This document shows, one piece after another, positions 31,852 through 45,837 of a DNA stretch of 64,000 bases. Under the pieces are notes generated by a model that was not told the DNA's origin, made no database searches, and worked only from the letters and a program-made list of their open reading frames with translations. Within the stretch, counting starts at the first letter, position 1. The number at the start of each line of letters is the position of its first letter. Origin of the DNA: Triangularia verruculosa (taxonomy: Eukaryota > Ascomycota > Sordariomycetes > Sordariales > Podosporaceae); NCBI GenBank assembly GCA_033296885.1, contig MU863999.1, forward strand, positions 44,646-108,645, given 5' to 3'. Made by a program: the position numbers and the translations under genes.

Positions 31852-34233
31852 CTTGATTCTTCCGTTTGCAGCACTTTGGAGTTTTGGAGGTGCTGCGAAG
31901 GTGGAAGAAATAAAATCAGTGGCGGTGGTGGGAAGAAAGGCAAAAATAGGACTTGGTTGGCTGCGGAATCATCAGACGAATATATTGGCCACGAGGGGAC
32001 CTATCATATCGCTTAGGGCACACGCTTCCTCACATTTCAGGCCTTTTATGATGGCAGATGGACGATATTCAACATAAACTGAACGTTGGAAGACCTAGGT
32101 TCGGCGATGAGGGCTGTTTGCTCATGTGATCTAGGAGTTACCCTGCATGTCTTGCATGTTTGACAAAAACACCTTATCCGTAATCCCAGTACATCACTCG
32201 CTATATTTATTGACCTTTTTTATCTCACCGATCCTTTTATGCCATTTATGTCAGGTGTTTACAATAATCATTGTCCGCAGTTGTAGGACTAAGATCTGTC
32301 TTAATGATTTCACCTGACACTATGCCTGGCAGAGTAGGTACCTATCAAAGGTCACTCATACCCTACCTGTAATCTCTCACAATCCAAGCCTCTTTCCGTC
32401 CAATCCGCACCGAGCCCTCGTGCTTCCTGGTCTTCTCTTCAACCCGAGACGCTTCTTTCTGGTGGCGGCTTTACGTGCTGCGGCGTCTGTGTTGGTGCTT
32501 GTTGTGCTCAATTGATTGCCCTTGTTGCGGCCCCAAAGGAGTTCACTGGTCGTGCTTGCTAGGCTCCTGGGAAGCAATCACCTCGCCAGGTTCAGCGCTG
32601 CTTGCGTCGCTCTTCTATCAAGAAAATGCAATGGGCCCTGATTTCTTTCAAGGGTCTTTAGAGGTACCTCAGCAGCTCATAATGACAGAAGAAAGGCTTC
32701 AAAGACCTTTAACATGTCCTCAAGATGAGCTGACAGGCCTCTTGATGTTGATCCCACCCAAGGACGATATATGATCCTTGGATCTGATACGCCTACACTC
32801 AATATTGACGGCTCGAGTAATCCGCCGGTGTAAGCATCTTCTACCTCATACATAATACATTTTAGTGCCTTAACCCTAACCCATCCGCACAAACCCCGGG
32901 CCTTGGCGTCACTTTGCCAGTTTGACGTGCACTGCCCGCACTTGAGATCATGCGATTCATGCAACCTCCCGACATGCACCCCTCAGCTCACTCTATATTG
33001 GTTTGCTGTATCTGCTCCACCGCCACGCCATTTTGAGCTGGCAACATGTCAATATCACCTTGCCTTTGGGAGGACAGCGCCTTCATTTATCGACCCAAGT
33101 GCGGCATGATCGCAACAGGCCCCGCAAAGAAGAGCCACGGGGCTGCATCGCCCAGAGTGTCGGGACCGCTCGAGCCCCTGCGCACTGCATGTTCCGCCCC
33201 ACTATCGGGCAGGTGTCCGATTTCTTCAGATCGCCTATCATTGGATGGCAGAGACAGAAATTGTCTCACACAGGGACGTGGGGGCAAAAGTGCCCGGAGA
33301 AGAAACATGGAGACCATGTCGGTACATGGCCCCCAACATGCCGAATGTCGCGCTACTTCTTGCTCACCCTCGTGGGAATCTGACAAGAGAGGGCCGAGAT
33401 GATGGATCTCTATTGGTCTGGGTACGAGGGTTCGAAGAAGCCCTTCAAGCCCCCTCGCGCTGCTCGTTCAGACGTGCATGGCCCCTACGAATTCTGACAA
33501 CCAGGGCAGGATTATCGATACCGAAGTCAGCCGGTTGGAATAGCGGACTATACTATGCCTGGCAGGAGGAGGCACTAGATGCTGGGTGTTGTTGCCGATG
33601 ATAGTGAGGCACCACAACTTCAACATCGACATGCCCGGCCCTTTTGGTGATCATCAAGCACTGTCAAACGGAAGTATCATTGCCGAACATGGCTGGTACG
33701 GTATCTGATGGAAGCATGGACCTCTTCCCCGAAACCCGCCTCCCAGTCTAGGTAGTGGATGCCGACACCTTTCCACGTGGAACACAGGTCCCGGCATCTG
33801 GATGGTACATACATGTACGGCCCGGCGCCACGGCCGAAGACATGCCTTTGCTCCCCTGCCAAGACCGCTCCTGGTGGAAGCCACCCACCCCATCTCAACA
33901 CGTTGGACAAGGAAGACACCTTGAGCTGGTCCCAGCTCGACCCAGCACTTCGGGTCAACCTCTGCTGACTGCCGGTCTTCAACACACAGCACAGTATCCC
34001 TGCCGCAGATCTCTCGACGTTTGTCTTGGCATCTGCGATTACATCATCTATCTCTGCTGATCATTTGACTTTTGGTGTTTTCATAGTGCTCTTGCTTGCG
34101 TCCTCAACCGCAAGTTGTTTCGAGATGGCGGTCAATTCATCCAGCTTCAGAAGCTCTATATTGTCATTATTCATGTTCTCGTTACTGATTATCCAGAATC
34201 TCCGGCAGTCCTTCACTACTCCAGCTAGGTACC
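31852..34233. other. Intergenic stretch
   Basis: It is 2.4 kb without a supportable gene. Overlapping frames on both strands (33003-33383, 33245-33601, 33654-33992) look like chance products of a balanced-GC region. A GTAGGTACCTATC palindrome lies at about 32335. Confidence 0.4.
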
Positions 34234-35354
34234 TTAGTAATACCTCCTCGCATTCAGCTTCTCTGCCTTCCTCACCGCCTTCTGGAGCTGCCCGTGCTCT
34301 CTTGCCGCCGCCTCCCGCATCAGCGCGAGGTTATCCTGTAGCTTCTGCGTCTCTCGCTCCAACGCTCCACGTTCGTGGTCCAAGAGGAGGAGTCTCCGCT
34401 GGGACATGACCAAGACTTCTGTCTTGCACCTTTCCCAGGCCTCGCGCTGAATCTTGGCCGAGGCTTCGCGAGGGTCAACGTCAGGGGGGAAGATGCCGAG
34501 GAAGGGTGGCGGTTTAGCGTTGTCTCCTGATGGGGCTGGGGATTTCCTCTTTGTGCCCGAGGATGTTCGGGATTTGGATGATGACTCTGGTGATCTTTTG
34601 GATGGTTTTGAGACGGCTGCTTTCCCTTTGCCTTTTGCTTTTGGCTTTGCTTTTGGGGCTGGGACAGTAGCTACTGCTGCAGTGCTAGCTGCCGGCGAGG
34701 CCGAGTCCGTTGTGCTGCAGAAGCTCCCTTGTTGTATCGGCGCGGCTGTTGTGCGGACAGGTTGAGGCTCGTAATCGCTGGGCGTTCTGTGGTTGAAGGT
34801 ATAGTTCCCGTATGATGGGGCTTCGGACAGGGGAGATGGCAGTGTCTGGAGCTGGTCGTTGGACACCCAGGTTCCGGAGGCGAAGCCGTTGGTAAGTTGT
34901 GGAGGCATTGAGTTCCACTCTGTGTCTTGCCCTTGATACACCACCGGAGAGGTTGCTGTGGGTGATTGTGAAAAGCCTCCTGTTTGGCCTTGCTCTTGCA
35001 TGGACCAGGCGACGTCATTGGAGGTCGGAAACATTGTCGGCATGTCGTAGGAGGTTGTCATGACATGGAGGTCTTCTCTCCACACGCCGTTGTACTGTCC
35101 ATCGGGGCCGGACATTGGGAAAGTTGGAGGGAATTCCGGGCCGTTTGTCCAGTGGCCATATGCGAATGCGTCTTGAGGATATGTTTGGTACATCGGAGCC
35201 TGGATTCAAGACGAGTCAGAACCGTTTTTGGATACGTGACCAGCGCAGCATGTTCGCCGGGAGAGCTCAAGAAGCTATTTACCTCCATGTTGTCGGTGAT
35301 TTGATGGTCGTTCGAAGAGTGTGCAGATGAAGTAGGGAGCTTGTCAAGCTCCAT
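34234..35354 (-). CDS. Coiled-coil protein, possibly bZIP-like regulator
   Basis: I read complement(join(34234..35199, 35283..35354)), 345 aa. The 83-nt intron (GTAAAT to TCCAG) joins residues ending TDNME to APMYQTYP in phase. The N-terminal two thirds is Pro/Ser/Gln/Tyr-rich and unstructured, like an activation region. A basic Lys/Ser segment (KAKPKAKGKGKAA, then SSGTKRKSP) could be a nuclear localisation signal. The last 100 residues form an amphipathic helix with Leu heptads (RRLLLLDHERGALERETQKL) after a basic stretch EASAKIQREAWERCK. This resembles a degenerate bZIP, but the classical N-x7-R basic-region signature is not clear. It may instead be a structural coiled coil. Confidence 0.7.
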
Positions 35355-38023
35355 CACCACTGATGGTGCTACTGTTGTTATTGATATCGCTTAACGAGGC
35401 TGTGACGTAGAATGGTTGTCTAGATACGTAGGTGGTACAATTGACCCCTGGCTTATGACGCAGTTTTGCAGAGGATTGATGGATGATCGTCGAGTGGCAT
35501 CACGACAAGACGGGATCCAGTACAGCGGGGGGTCCACTGCCCTTTTAAAGGGGGAAAAAACACAATCCTCAACAAACATGACATTCTTCCCCCACAACCC
35601 GAAAACAAATACCATATCGACACCGATTCGATGCGATGTCGCTTTTGGTGATGGTGCAGGACTGTCAGGGATAAAGGTACCTGATTCTGTCTTCGATGCA
35701 GTACCGAGACCCACCTACATCTCCGTAGGTGTCAGGGATACGATTGGCCAGCCCTGGACTTGGCACGACGGCCATGCCGTTGCTTCTCCATTGCTGGTGG
35801 CGCTCAATTCCGCGGGATTGGGACGCACTGCAAGGGGGATGGCACGCGTGCCAAGGGTTCAGCTGTCGGCTGGTTTTTTGCTGTCTCCCCGCATCGGCCA
35901 GAGCTCCGGTCGGCGTTTTCCCCCCAAGATTGGAGGCGGCCAGGGGTGTCTTATGCAGACAACATGCAAGCGCCTGCAAGGAGGCGTTCTAGATCGGTCT
36001 ACAACTCCCTCTTCTCCGGAACAAACAAAAATTCCCATCACTACATATTTTTGCTAGCCGGCCGTCCCGTGCTGTTGGATTGGCTCTGCTGCTGATACGG
36101 GCCACGCTCCGAAGACCATCGGATGGTACGATTGACTGGGAAGGTGGACCAGGGGATCGTGCTGAAGATGAGGAGCTGATCGAGGTTACCTTACGAATGC
36201 CGCCCAGACTCGACGCCTCCCTCTGACCTCGCCCTGGCCGTCGTGTCAGCTACCCGCACGTCCAACCACTCCCTCGGGTCGGCGCTAGGAACTCGCTAAC
36301 TTTTGCCATATAAATGGTAATTTTCTGCGATTATGCAGTGACATGGTCAATATCACTGATCCTGGAGCCTCAGCTCCGCCGGCACATACCGCTTCTTGAC
36401 ATGGGAGCCTAGCTCTCTCCAGTACGAAATCGCGTGGTCTTTGAGACATGGTTAAGGTTGTCTTAGCATCTGGGAATGGCGCAGCCCCGGATAGTGATCC
36501 GATTCTGAGACATGATGCGGGCTGTCCATATGAACTTCATGATGACATGTTGTAGGTGGTGGTTTGCTCTAACCTGGACCTTATCTGATATAGAGACGAT
36601 TGACTTGTTGCAGCCTGCCCCCTCAATCAAGCTCCAGCAATTACTCAGTAGCGAGGACACCGATGGCCAACACATTCTCAACAATACTGATCACCGTGGC
36701 CCAGATTGTTGTTTCACCTTGCCTATTTCCTGACTCCACAATACCTTCTTTGATGCCAACCCAAAGGACGGCAAGCTCTAAACGCAGCCCATTGAAGTGA
36801 TAACCACTTATAACGCTGTGCCTAAATGCTAATGTTTCGCTGCTGCTATTCACATAATGAAAACTCGTACCATTTATCAAATATGCGGTAACCACTCTGC
36901 AGACTTTCACAAGGAAATCCAAGGGAACCGAGGCCCTGCCGTCCAGGCTGCCTTCTTTCCTTCTTGCCGGGTATGCTTGACCCACCTCTGTGGCAATCAG
37001 ACAGCCCTTCACATTCCATACCTGGGTGAGCTGAGGTCTTGCTGCCCCGGTATCCTACCTTCCTTCCAGTTGTGCTCCAAGGACTTCTGAGGGAATCAGG
37101 CAGGCAGCCTTGAACATTCACTCCCGGGCTCACATCATGAAGTTGTCCGAGCTGTGCCCTTTCCAATAGCTAAGTGCAGTGGGTCCTTCAACAGCACTTT
37201 CCATTCTGCTTTCAGCTTGATTGGTTGATGGAAGGAGAAACTTCAGGATCTCGGATCTGGATTCAGTCTGGGTCCATTGATGACGTATAAGCATGGTGCT
37301 AATCTCTCCTGTGGAGGATCCGGAGAAGGCTAAGCGGAACTATGGGTACTGAAACGGCCGGGAAGTATGAATCTTTCCTGTGGATGCTTGGTGTAGACAG
37401 TGTTGATCAAGACCTTCTTGACTGTACAAGACATCTGGCAAGCGGTATTGCCCCTGGCACTGCTTAGTTGTCATTTTTCACCAAAAGTAGAGACCGCCCT
37501 ACTTTAGGCAGTGAACTTTAACATATGTGTCCTTGTATGCCCTGAGATGAATGTCTGTATATTTTTTTGACCTTGATAACTTTGTGCTTCAAGGCACTTA
37601 CAAGACCCATGCCATGAGCTGCTGACCTGAGGCTTAAGTTGTCACAAGAGACCAACTCCTTCTGTCTTTCTGTCCGTTATCTCCTATGGGTATGGGAAGG
37701 AGCAGATACTATCAGAGACCAGGTCACACACCATGAAACCTTGGGCTCTAAGACCCAGTCTGCTTGATCGTACACGTCCCTCGTACTTGCCTCCCTGCTG
37801 TGACTCGAGGCCGTGACCCCAAAGATGCGGTGTGTAGCGAACTGGGTGGAAGGAACCTGCTGTGCACCACTTCCTCATGGCTTCCTCGCGCTCCACTACG
37901 TCCGGATGATTACACATGCCGGCGTACCCACCCGCTGCCTCGCGCGTGCCCGCGGTACTACAAGTATGTGATTCTTCCTTCCATCCAATCGATTTTGCGC
38001 TTGCTCACGCACAAACAAGAAAG
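35355..38023. other. Intergenic stretch upstream of the carboxylesterase
   Basis: It is 2.7 kb with no recognised gene. The plus frame 35416-36057 (213 codons) begins at a non-ATG codon and has no domain. The region at 36.3-37.7 kb has no long frame at all and low GC. The ATG at 37916 is in frame with the esterase but gives a poor leader; I prefer 38024. Confidence 0.4.
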
Positions 38024-39994
38024 ATGGACCTGTTTGCGAACGTTGTCCTGGGACTTGATCCCAGATTCTTGGGCTGGGGAGGCCCCCAACCCACCAACAC
38101 CACCACCACCACCACCACCCCACCACCCACCACCGCCCAGCCTCTTCCTCGCTGGGCCAAAAACATTCTTACCGCTCTCGCAATGGGCGCCATCCTCGTT
38201 CTCGTCGGCTTCGTCGCCTTCCTCTGGAACCCCTTTGGGGTTCACGCCGCCGGTCCCCTCGTCTCCGCCACCACCGGAGACCACGTCGGCAAGGCTCTCA
38301 GCTGCGGTGTTTCCCAGTGGCTGGGAATCCGCTACGCTGCCCCTCCTCTTGGTGAACTCCGGTTCCAGCCCCCGGTAGACCCTCTGCCCGCGACAGGCCC
38401 CCACTACGCCTATGAGGTATAGACTTTCATCTATTCTCAGCTTCTGAGCATTGACACTGACATTCTATCTCGTAGCATGGCCCAATCTGCCTCGCCACGG
38501 GCACCCTGCCCATGGAAAAGACTATGGCCAACTTCTCCGAGGATTGCCTTTTTCTTGACGTCTACGCTCCCAGCAATGCTCACCGGCAATCCAAGCTTCC
38601 GGTCTTCGTCTACATCCAAGGCGGAGGTTTCAACTCCAACTCCCACCCTCGTCTGAACGGTACCGGCTTAGTCAAGGCGAGCGACATGGGCATCGTCGTT
38701 GTCACTTTCAACTACCGTGTTGGCCCATTTGGATTCCTCGTCGACAACCACAAGCTCACGGCCAACAATGGGCTGCGAGACCAGCGCCAGGCCCTGAAAT
38801 GGTATGTGTGACAGTGGTGATTTCCGAGCCACGGGTTGGGTATATGTGCTGACCGTGGGCAATCAACACAGGGTCCAGAAAAACATTGCTCAGTTCGGCG
38901 GTGACCCAGGTCATGTTGTCCTCGGCGGTGCTTCAGCCGGCGCCTCAAGTATTGCCTGGCATCTTACTGCATACCGTGGCTACGATCAAGGCCTATTCCA
39001 CGCCGCCGTTGGCGAATCCGCTGCTTGGGGTCATGTTCTCACCACCAAACAAGCTCGTTACCAGTTTGACGATCTTGTCGTCCGCATCGGCTGCGTCAGA
39101 AACAGTTCAGAGGCTACTCTTACCTGCCTACGAAACAAGCCATACGGCGAAATCCAGATGCATGGCTTTGGAACACCCTACCCTGGACAGTCACTGGGCC
39201 CCTTATTCATGTGGGGACCTGTCATTGACTACGACATGTTTTACCTCCCACTGATCGAAGCCTTCGGTCAAGGGAAGTTTCTCAAGGTTCCGGTCATGTG
39301 GGGTGACGATACCAATGGCGGAAGCATCTTCATATCCCCTTTTACCTCGACCGTCGCCCACAGCAATCGGTGGATGAGATCCCAATACCCTTACCTTACA
39401 ATTAGAAAGCTGTCATTGCTCAATAACGCATGGAAAAACACCATCAAGGAGCAAGCGAGATGCCCTGCAAGAGATTGCTGGAGAGAGCAGCTACGTCAAG
39501 TCTTTGGCGACATGCGCTACATGTGCCCTAGCATCTACATGAGCGCCACATTCCCAGACCATGGCTTCAACAAGTCTTGGAACTATCGCTGGAATGTCGA
39601 GGATCCCGACCAGATCACGGCAGGAGTAGGCGTCCCTCATATCACAGAGATATCGGCGCTGTTTGGACCAGAATTTGTTCCAGCTCCTTACATCAGAGTA
39701 CCCAAAACTTACAGACAAGGGGAGATCAACGAGAAGGCCGTGCATGTAATGCAAAAATACTGGATCAGCTTCATCAGAAAGTATGATCCTAACACAGAAC
39801 GAGCCGAGGGCTCGGCTCAATGGGAGAAGCTTGACAAGAAGAAGCTTAGACGGCTTCGTTTTGACACGGGAGGGTTGACCGAGATGGAATATGTAGGCTC
39901 GGAACTTGCGAGGAGATGTGCACTCTTGTTCAACAAGGTGTACCCGAGAAAGATTGGAACCGCGATGACGGAACCACGGGGGATGGAAGAGTAG
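38024..39994 (+). CDS. Type B carboxylesterase, membrane-anchored
   Basis: I read join(38024..38416, 38476..38801, 38872..39994), 613 aa; the introns are 59 and 70 nt. A Thr/Pro-rich N-terminus precedes one membrane segment at about residues 48-68, suggesting a type II anchor with the catalytic domain outside or in the lumen. Alpha/beta-hydrolase carboxylesterase signatures are EDCLFLDVY, the oxyanion loop QGGGF, and the nucleophile elbow GGASAGAS with Ser261. GVPHITEISALFGPEF holds the likely catalytic histidine (about 496). The acid residue is probably an Asp in MWGDDTNGG (about 385). The family hydrolyses carboxylic esters, including lipids, xenobiotics and esterified natural products; the substrate is unknown. 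The downstream GH5 gene is on the same strand 0.8 kb away. Confidence 0.88.
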
Positions 39995-40793
39995 AGAGGA
40001 GATTGGAGATAACACGGGAGAAGGGGTGTGTCATGGTGGGAACTAGCAGCTTTTACCCCGTAATCCTGTAAGCTCTAATGAGTAGTAGAAATTGGGAACA
40101 TTTCCTGTCTTCATCGATTTGATGGACAGAGTACTTCACATGCAGAACCTGACTTTGCGGCACATGCTAACTTATAACCGATAGTGACAAGCATTTGTAA
40201 GTGCACTGGGCGAATCTTGATCGTTGGTCTTGGCACGGACGTTTGTGCCAAAGACGACAAACGGAAGGGCTTCGTCCGTGGTGAAAACTTCTGGCCATTT
40301 CCGGACCGCGGTCCCTGTCAACACAACACGCAACGCAACGCAACGCAAGCACTTGTTCGCACGCGTCACTGGTCGTCCAGTCAACGCGGCGTCGCGGAGG
40401 AAGGTGCCAGAACTCCCATGAAAGTGAGGTGGTTGTTCCCATTCCGGTATCCGGGTTCGCCTCTACCGCCCTCCGGGATGTCGGGGGCCGCCTCGAGTTG
40501 AGCCTAACATCACACGATGCAACGTCGCTCCACTAAACAAGGCGACTTTCCCGGAAATCACCATGCGTCAACGGCTTCTTCCTTACCAAATTGAGGGGGG
40601 CCGTGATGCCGAGATGGCGGGAGCCGCATCGGTTGCCATTCGATCTCCACTACAACATCCCCGGGCTGCTGAGGAGCTAAGGGGTCATGGGCTGCGAGGG
40701 AGGAAAGGTATAAAGGAGAAGGTGCCACCTCCGTCCATCAAGAAATCGCTTTTCTGACCAACCTGTCTTGCTCTCAGGATTTCCAACGACAAG
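39995..40793. other. Intergenic region holding the GH5 promoter
   Basis: It contains the 3' flank of the esterase and the GH5 promoter with a TATA box (listed separately). A short CGCAA/CAACG repeat run lies at about 40319-40348. CCCCGG at about 40659-40664 fits the degenerate CreA site on the minus strand, but so short a word is weak evidence. No gene is seen. Confidence 0.4.
40709..40714 (+). promoter_or_regulatory. TATA box of the GH5 endoglucanase gene
   Basis: TATAAA lies 80 bp before the start codon, a typical distance for a strongly regulated fungal secretory gene. Confidence 0.6.
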
Positions 40794-42014
40794 ATGAAGG
40801 CCTCCATCATTGCCGGAGCCGCCGCGATGGCCAGTGGTGCCGCTGCTCAAGCGGTTGCCTGGGCGCAGTGTGGTGGTATGAACTGGGCTGGCGCGACAAC
40901 CTGTGTCTCTGGGCACTCGTGTGTCTTTGTCAACGAGTGGTACAGCCAGTGCCAGCCTGGCGCCGCTCCCCAGCCGACTACCCTCAGGACGACGACCAGC
41001 CGTGCCTCGACGACCTCGGCGGCTGCTACCCCTACCTTGGCCCCGGGCAGGTTCAAGTGGTTCGGCACCAACCAGGCGGGCGGCGAGTTTGGAGAGAAGA
41101 CCTATCCTGGTGTTTGGGGGACGCACTTCATCTTTCCGGATAACAATGCTATTAGGGTGAGTGATTCCAAAGGCACAAACATAGGAGGATAATGGCTAAC
41201 ATAAGGTCAGACTTTGATCAACCAAGGGTACAACACCTTCCGTGTTGGCTTCGCAATGGAGCGCCTTGCCCAGAATGGCCTGACCAACTCTTTCGATGCC
41301 GGCTACCTCCGCAACCTCACCGAGTCCATCAATGGCATCACCAACGCCGGCGCCTGGGCCGTGTTGGACCCCCACAACTATGGCCGCTACTTCGGGAACA
41401 TTATCACCAACACGGCCGACTTCCAGGCCTTCTGGAAGAACCTTGCCACCCAGTTCGTGAACAACCCTCGTGTTATCTTCGACACCAACAATGAGTACCA
41501 CACCATGTCCCAGGACTTGGTCCTGCAGCTCAACCAGGTCGCCATCAACGGGATTCGCGCCGCCGGTGCGAAGGAGCAGTACATCTGGGTCGAGGGCAAC
41601 TCTTGGTCCGGTGCCTGGACTTGGAACGTCACAAACACCAACCTCGTGGCTTTGACCGATCCGGAGAACAAGATCGTCTACCAGATGCACCAGTATCTCG
41701 ACAGCGATGGATCCGGAACCGCGCCGGCGTGTGTGAACGCGCAGATTGGTGCGCAGAGGGTGGTGGGCGCTACGGCTTGGCTGAGGGCGAACAACAAGAA
41801 GGGCATTCTGGGCGAGTTTGCCGGTGGGCCGAATGATATCTGCAAGCAGGCTGTTAGGGGCCTCCTGGATCACCTGAAGGCCAACAGTGATGTGTGGCAG
41901 GGTGCGCTGTGGTGGGCGGGTGGTCCGTGGTGGGGGGATTACATGTTCAGCTTTGAGCCGCCTTCGGGGACGGGATATGTGAACTACAACAACATCCTGA
42001 GGGAGTACATATAG
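40794..42014 (+). CDS. CBM1-linked GH5 endo-beta-1,4-glucanase
   Basis: I read join(40794..41156, 41211..42014), 388 aa; the intron is 54 nt. A signal peptide of about 19 residues is followed by an N-terminal family-1 cellulose-binding module (QCGG, TTC, then NEWYSQC), a Thr/Ser/Ala-rich linker, and a GH5 catalytic domain starting near FKWFGTNQAGGEFG. The acid/base is Glu216 in TNNEYHTM and the nucleophile is Glu323 in GILGEFAGG. The architecture matches Trichoderma Cel5A (EG II), so it cuts internal beta-1,4 bonds of cellulose outside the cell. The Trp-rich WWAGGPWWGDY loop is consistent with substrate binding. It is expected to be induced on plant cell wall; a TATA box is present. The domain and active-site assignment is very secure. 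Confidence 0.96.
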
Positions 42015-42507
42015 TTTGGTAAGACGCAGGAGAGAGGCGCGATCCCTTTTTGTCAATGTCAAAGTTGTACATATAGGTAGGCTTTTACCTTCAGATAACA
42101 CCGCCGCATCTACATATTACACATTTTACCTGGAGACACGCAAGGCCCATAATCGAGCTGAAGCCAGGTTTGGAAGACTACCTAGACAGATATCTAGCTG
42201 GAAGCTGGCCCTGAGGGTCCACTTACAGGTATTGTCTTTGTGATGGCAGTTCAGCATAAAGCTTCCGGATGCGGTTGATTGTTATATGGGGCATTGTTGT
42301 GGCACGTCCTACCTCCATCATCTCTTTGTTCAACCCACACTAAAGAGGTAGCTTAATCGCGTTTGCTTACCTAGGATTGAGGATTAGCCCAAGCAAATAG
42401 AGGCCTCTGCCATTATAACACCTACGCCGGTCATACCTAGCCAACTTGTTCTAACGCCAAACTCCTATAGCATAACACCTACATTCGACTCGGGGACCTG
42501 GTGCGAG
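42015..42507. other. Intergenic stretch before the kinase gene
   Basis: It is 0.5 kb with the GH5 terminator side and the kinase promoter. No distinct element is recognised. Confidence 0.4.
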
Positions 42508-45500
42508 ATGGCGACATCCAAAAGGGTGGCGCACCCGGTCAGCAGGGAAGCCGGCGGGCCAATCCCGACTGGACCGCGGAGTATGTGGAGGAGGCGGGAT
42601 CCCCGTTACATGGAAATATTGGATCGGCGCCGGCGACGCTCTGCATCGTTCATGTCGTATTACCGCAGGGGAATACAGGCTCTCTGGGAACAAGAAGTTG
42701 ACAGATTCGACAAGTGGAAGGACGACGTCATCCCAATTCCTGGAAAGTTCCCCGGCCACACGGCGAACAAACATCACAACACGTTCCGCGAATATTCGAC
42801 GCTTAGGAAGTTTGACAAGGAAAGGGACCCTAGTAATCCAACCCTCGACATCCAAGCGGCGTTGGACAATATTCCATTGCAGATCGATTCGAGACAGATG
42901 CAGCTCGGGTTCAGAAAGCTGATGGGCTGGGGCGGGTTGGGGTTTGCCGCCATGTACACGCTGCAGGATACAAAGGGGCGGACAAGAGATGTGGTCATCA
43001 AGTTTGGTATCAAAACGGGTCCAGGAAACAGCTTGATAAAGGAGAAAGCCATGCACAGGTATTTGGCGCGCGCAAGGCACATCACACAGCGGGTTTGGCT
43101 GGGTAGAGCGGGAAAGAAGAGGAGGCCGCCAGCCGACGACCAGTCATCACAGGCTGGGCCTTCGAATCCCCTGGCGAATGCACGACAGCCGCCTGGCTTC
43201 GCGTCGAAGCAGATCCGCCCTCCTCTCCAACCAATTCAGGCTGGCCAGACCTCGCCCGGCAAATCCGCTGCCGAGATCGCGGCGATAATGTCGAGAAAGC
43301 GGGTGGGCAAGCAGCCTCCGACTGATCCGGATGATGGTAGCACCGATTCAGACGAGGGGACCGGTGCTGTCGGATTTCCTGTAGAGCCCTTTGCGGCGTT
43401 GAACTTCCCCAAGGACAGACAAATGCCCCTGAAGCACATCGGCCTGATGGATGAGTATCAAGAACTCCTGATTCTCGAAATGATGAAGCGAGGCACGCTC
43501 GAGAGCTGGATCAGGAAGATGAGTGATTCCGGCGGGCAGTTTCCAGAAAAGCTTCTCTGGATTATCTTCGACTGCCTGTTCAAATCAGCTCTCGCCATGG
43601 CTCATCCCCCACGCATGCGGCCTGAACTTTACAACACCACTCATCGTCACAAGGGCAGGTATCCCATCAAGGAACGTATTCCCCGGAGCGAGGAGGAAAT
43701 TAGCCCGGACCTCATTCATTTCGATATTGACCCGAGCAATGTGTTGGTTGGCGATTTCGAGGACAATGACCCAGATGTCGGGCACACGATGGCACCGATC
43801 ATGAAATTGGCAGACTTTGGCGTTTCAATGTTCATGAAGCCCGCAAAGGCCGGTGACCCCGAGGAAATGCACGCCACTAGATGTGTGGGCAAGATCATAG
43901 CGGCATACCTGATGCCTGAGCAGTTCAGCGAAGAATGGGATTATATGGAGTCTTGGCTTCCTTCACAAGAAACAAATCCGGACCACAAATCGGCCGTCGC
44001 TGGAGAGTATAGTTACCGAAGCAACCTGTACGGGATAGGACAGGTCATGTGGAACTTGATAACCCTCCGCAGACTTCCATCTCGACCCGTCCCGTATTCG
44101 TGCTTTGAGCAAACCGTCACGGATCCAGATACTGGGCAGCCTGTCATCGATCCGGCAACTGGTAAACCGAAGACCAAAATACAATGGGGGTACGGAGGCT
44201 ACGTCCAGGCCGGACATTGGCATCAGATCTATGCCACTGAGCTCCTTGACCTCGTTGGGGCGTGCATGCTGGAGGAACCCAACGAACGAGCTTCCTTGCA
44301 GGAAATGAAACGAATCATTGACTCGCAGGTGAAGGTGGAGTGGGACTGGCAAAGGAATGACGAGGTTCGTGCCTGGTGTGAGAGATTCTTCAACGATCCC
44401 AGTCCTGCGAAGCCCGTCGTCCCGGTGGTGCCCGTGGCGAACCCGGCGCAACCACCACCGCCGCCGCCGGCACCGCCGGGACCACCGCCGGGACCACCAG
44501 GACCACCACCGGCACCGCCCCCGGCACCACCTCCAGCACCAACCCAAGTACTATATGCCACGTCGCCAGTTCTAGTCACGGGACCAAAGCCGACACCTCT
44601 ATCAGAGATGGAACCGGTAGCACCTCCGGGAGCACCCCGCAAGCCATCACCTCAGCCGCCAGGAGTATTCCCACCCCCGGTGCAGCTCCCCGCACCACCT
44701 CCGGCCCCTCCGCCCAAAGCCCCAACACGCGAGCCAGTACCTCAGCCGCCATCAATATTCCCACCCCCTGTACAGCTCAACCCTCCAGCTCCCGCTCCTC
44801 CGCCTCCACCCCCATCACGCCCGCGAGGCACGAAGCTAGTCCGGAGACCAAAAGGTGCACCTGTAGACCCAAACGTGCCCACGGTTCGTCTCCAGCGGAA
44901 ACGAAAACCTGTGGATAGCCCCGGAGAGAGCTCTAAACGGCCTGGTGCTGGCCCTCCCAGAGCCCTGACCCCCGATGCTTTCAAACCAAACATCCCCGAA
45001 CTCCCTAATCTACCCCCAATTCAACCGCCCCCCTCCGTCGACCCTCAACCCGCCGAACCAAGTCCCCCAGCCCCCCTGAAGTTCAAACACAACGCTCTTC
45101 CCCCAGCCACCACCGTCCGACGCCCCACTAGCCCGAGCGCTGGCGTCGTCAGTCCCGTTAGAGGAGTTGGGGCTGGAGCCGTAGACAGCCAAGTCACTGT
45201 CAGGCCATTTAGACCCCCTACAGGCGTAGACAGTCAAGCTACTCCAAGACCAGTCACCGCCGTCCGCGCGCCCGACACCCGGATGCTCGACCCCCGTGAG
45301 GACCCCCGCAGCCCTAAGCGCCCTGTGCCGCGCTTCTCACCTTTGGTGGCCGGCCTCCCCGTCGACCCACAAGCACCGGACGAACCCATCCTCATGCCAG
45401 ACGGCAAGCCCCTCTTCCATGAACCGCTGTACATCCCAGCTGTAGAGAACTTTGTACGACAACTGCGGGATCAACCATATGTGCCAAACCCCAATTTGTC

Positions 45501-45801
45501 ACCAGAAATGCAACAGGACGCATATGCAGAATGGCAGCTCGAGCGAGTGGAACGAAAAAAGCAGGAACAGCAAGAGGACGTTGAGAGACAGCGGTACTGG
45601 GACTCTGTGGCAAGACGGCGACAGGAACGATATGCAAGGATGCCGCCGCCACCACCGCCGCCGCCGCTGCCCAACTGGGTGCAAAGGCTCCGTAATTTTC
45701 TCCATCCGCCACCGCCGGAGCCCGTGGTCAACCCCATGGCCGATCTTGATTTTATACTCGAGAAAACGCCAGCGGAACTGCAGCAGGAGCAACAACTATT
45801 A

Positions 45802-45837
<36 letters not shown>

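Noticed and set aside
35416..36057. 213-codon plus-strand ORF
   Set aside because: Non-ATG start, no domain, overlapping frames on both strands.
41196..42101. 301-codon ORF antisense to the GH5 gene
   Set aside because: Shadow of the GH5 catalytic exon; the sense strand has intact active-site motifs.
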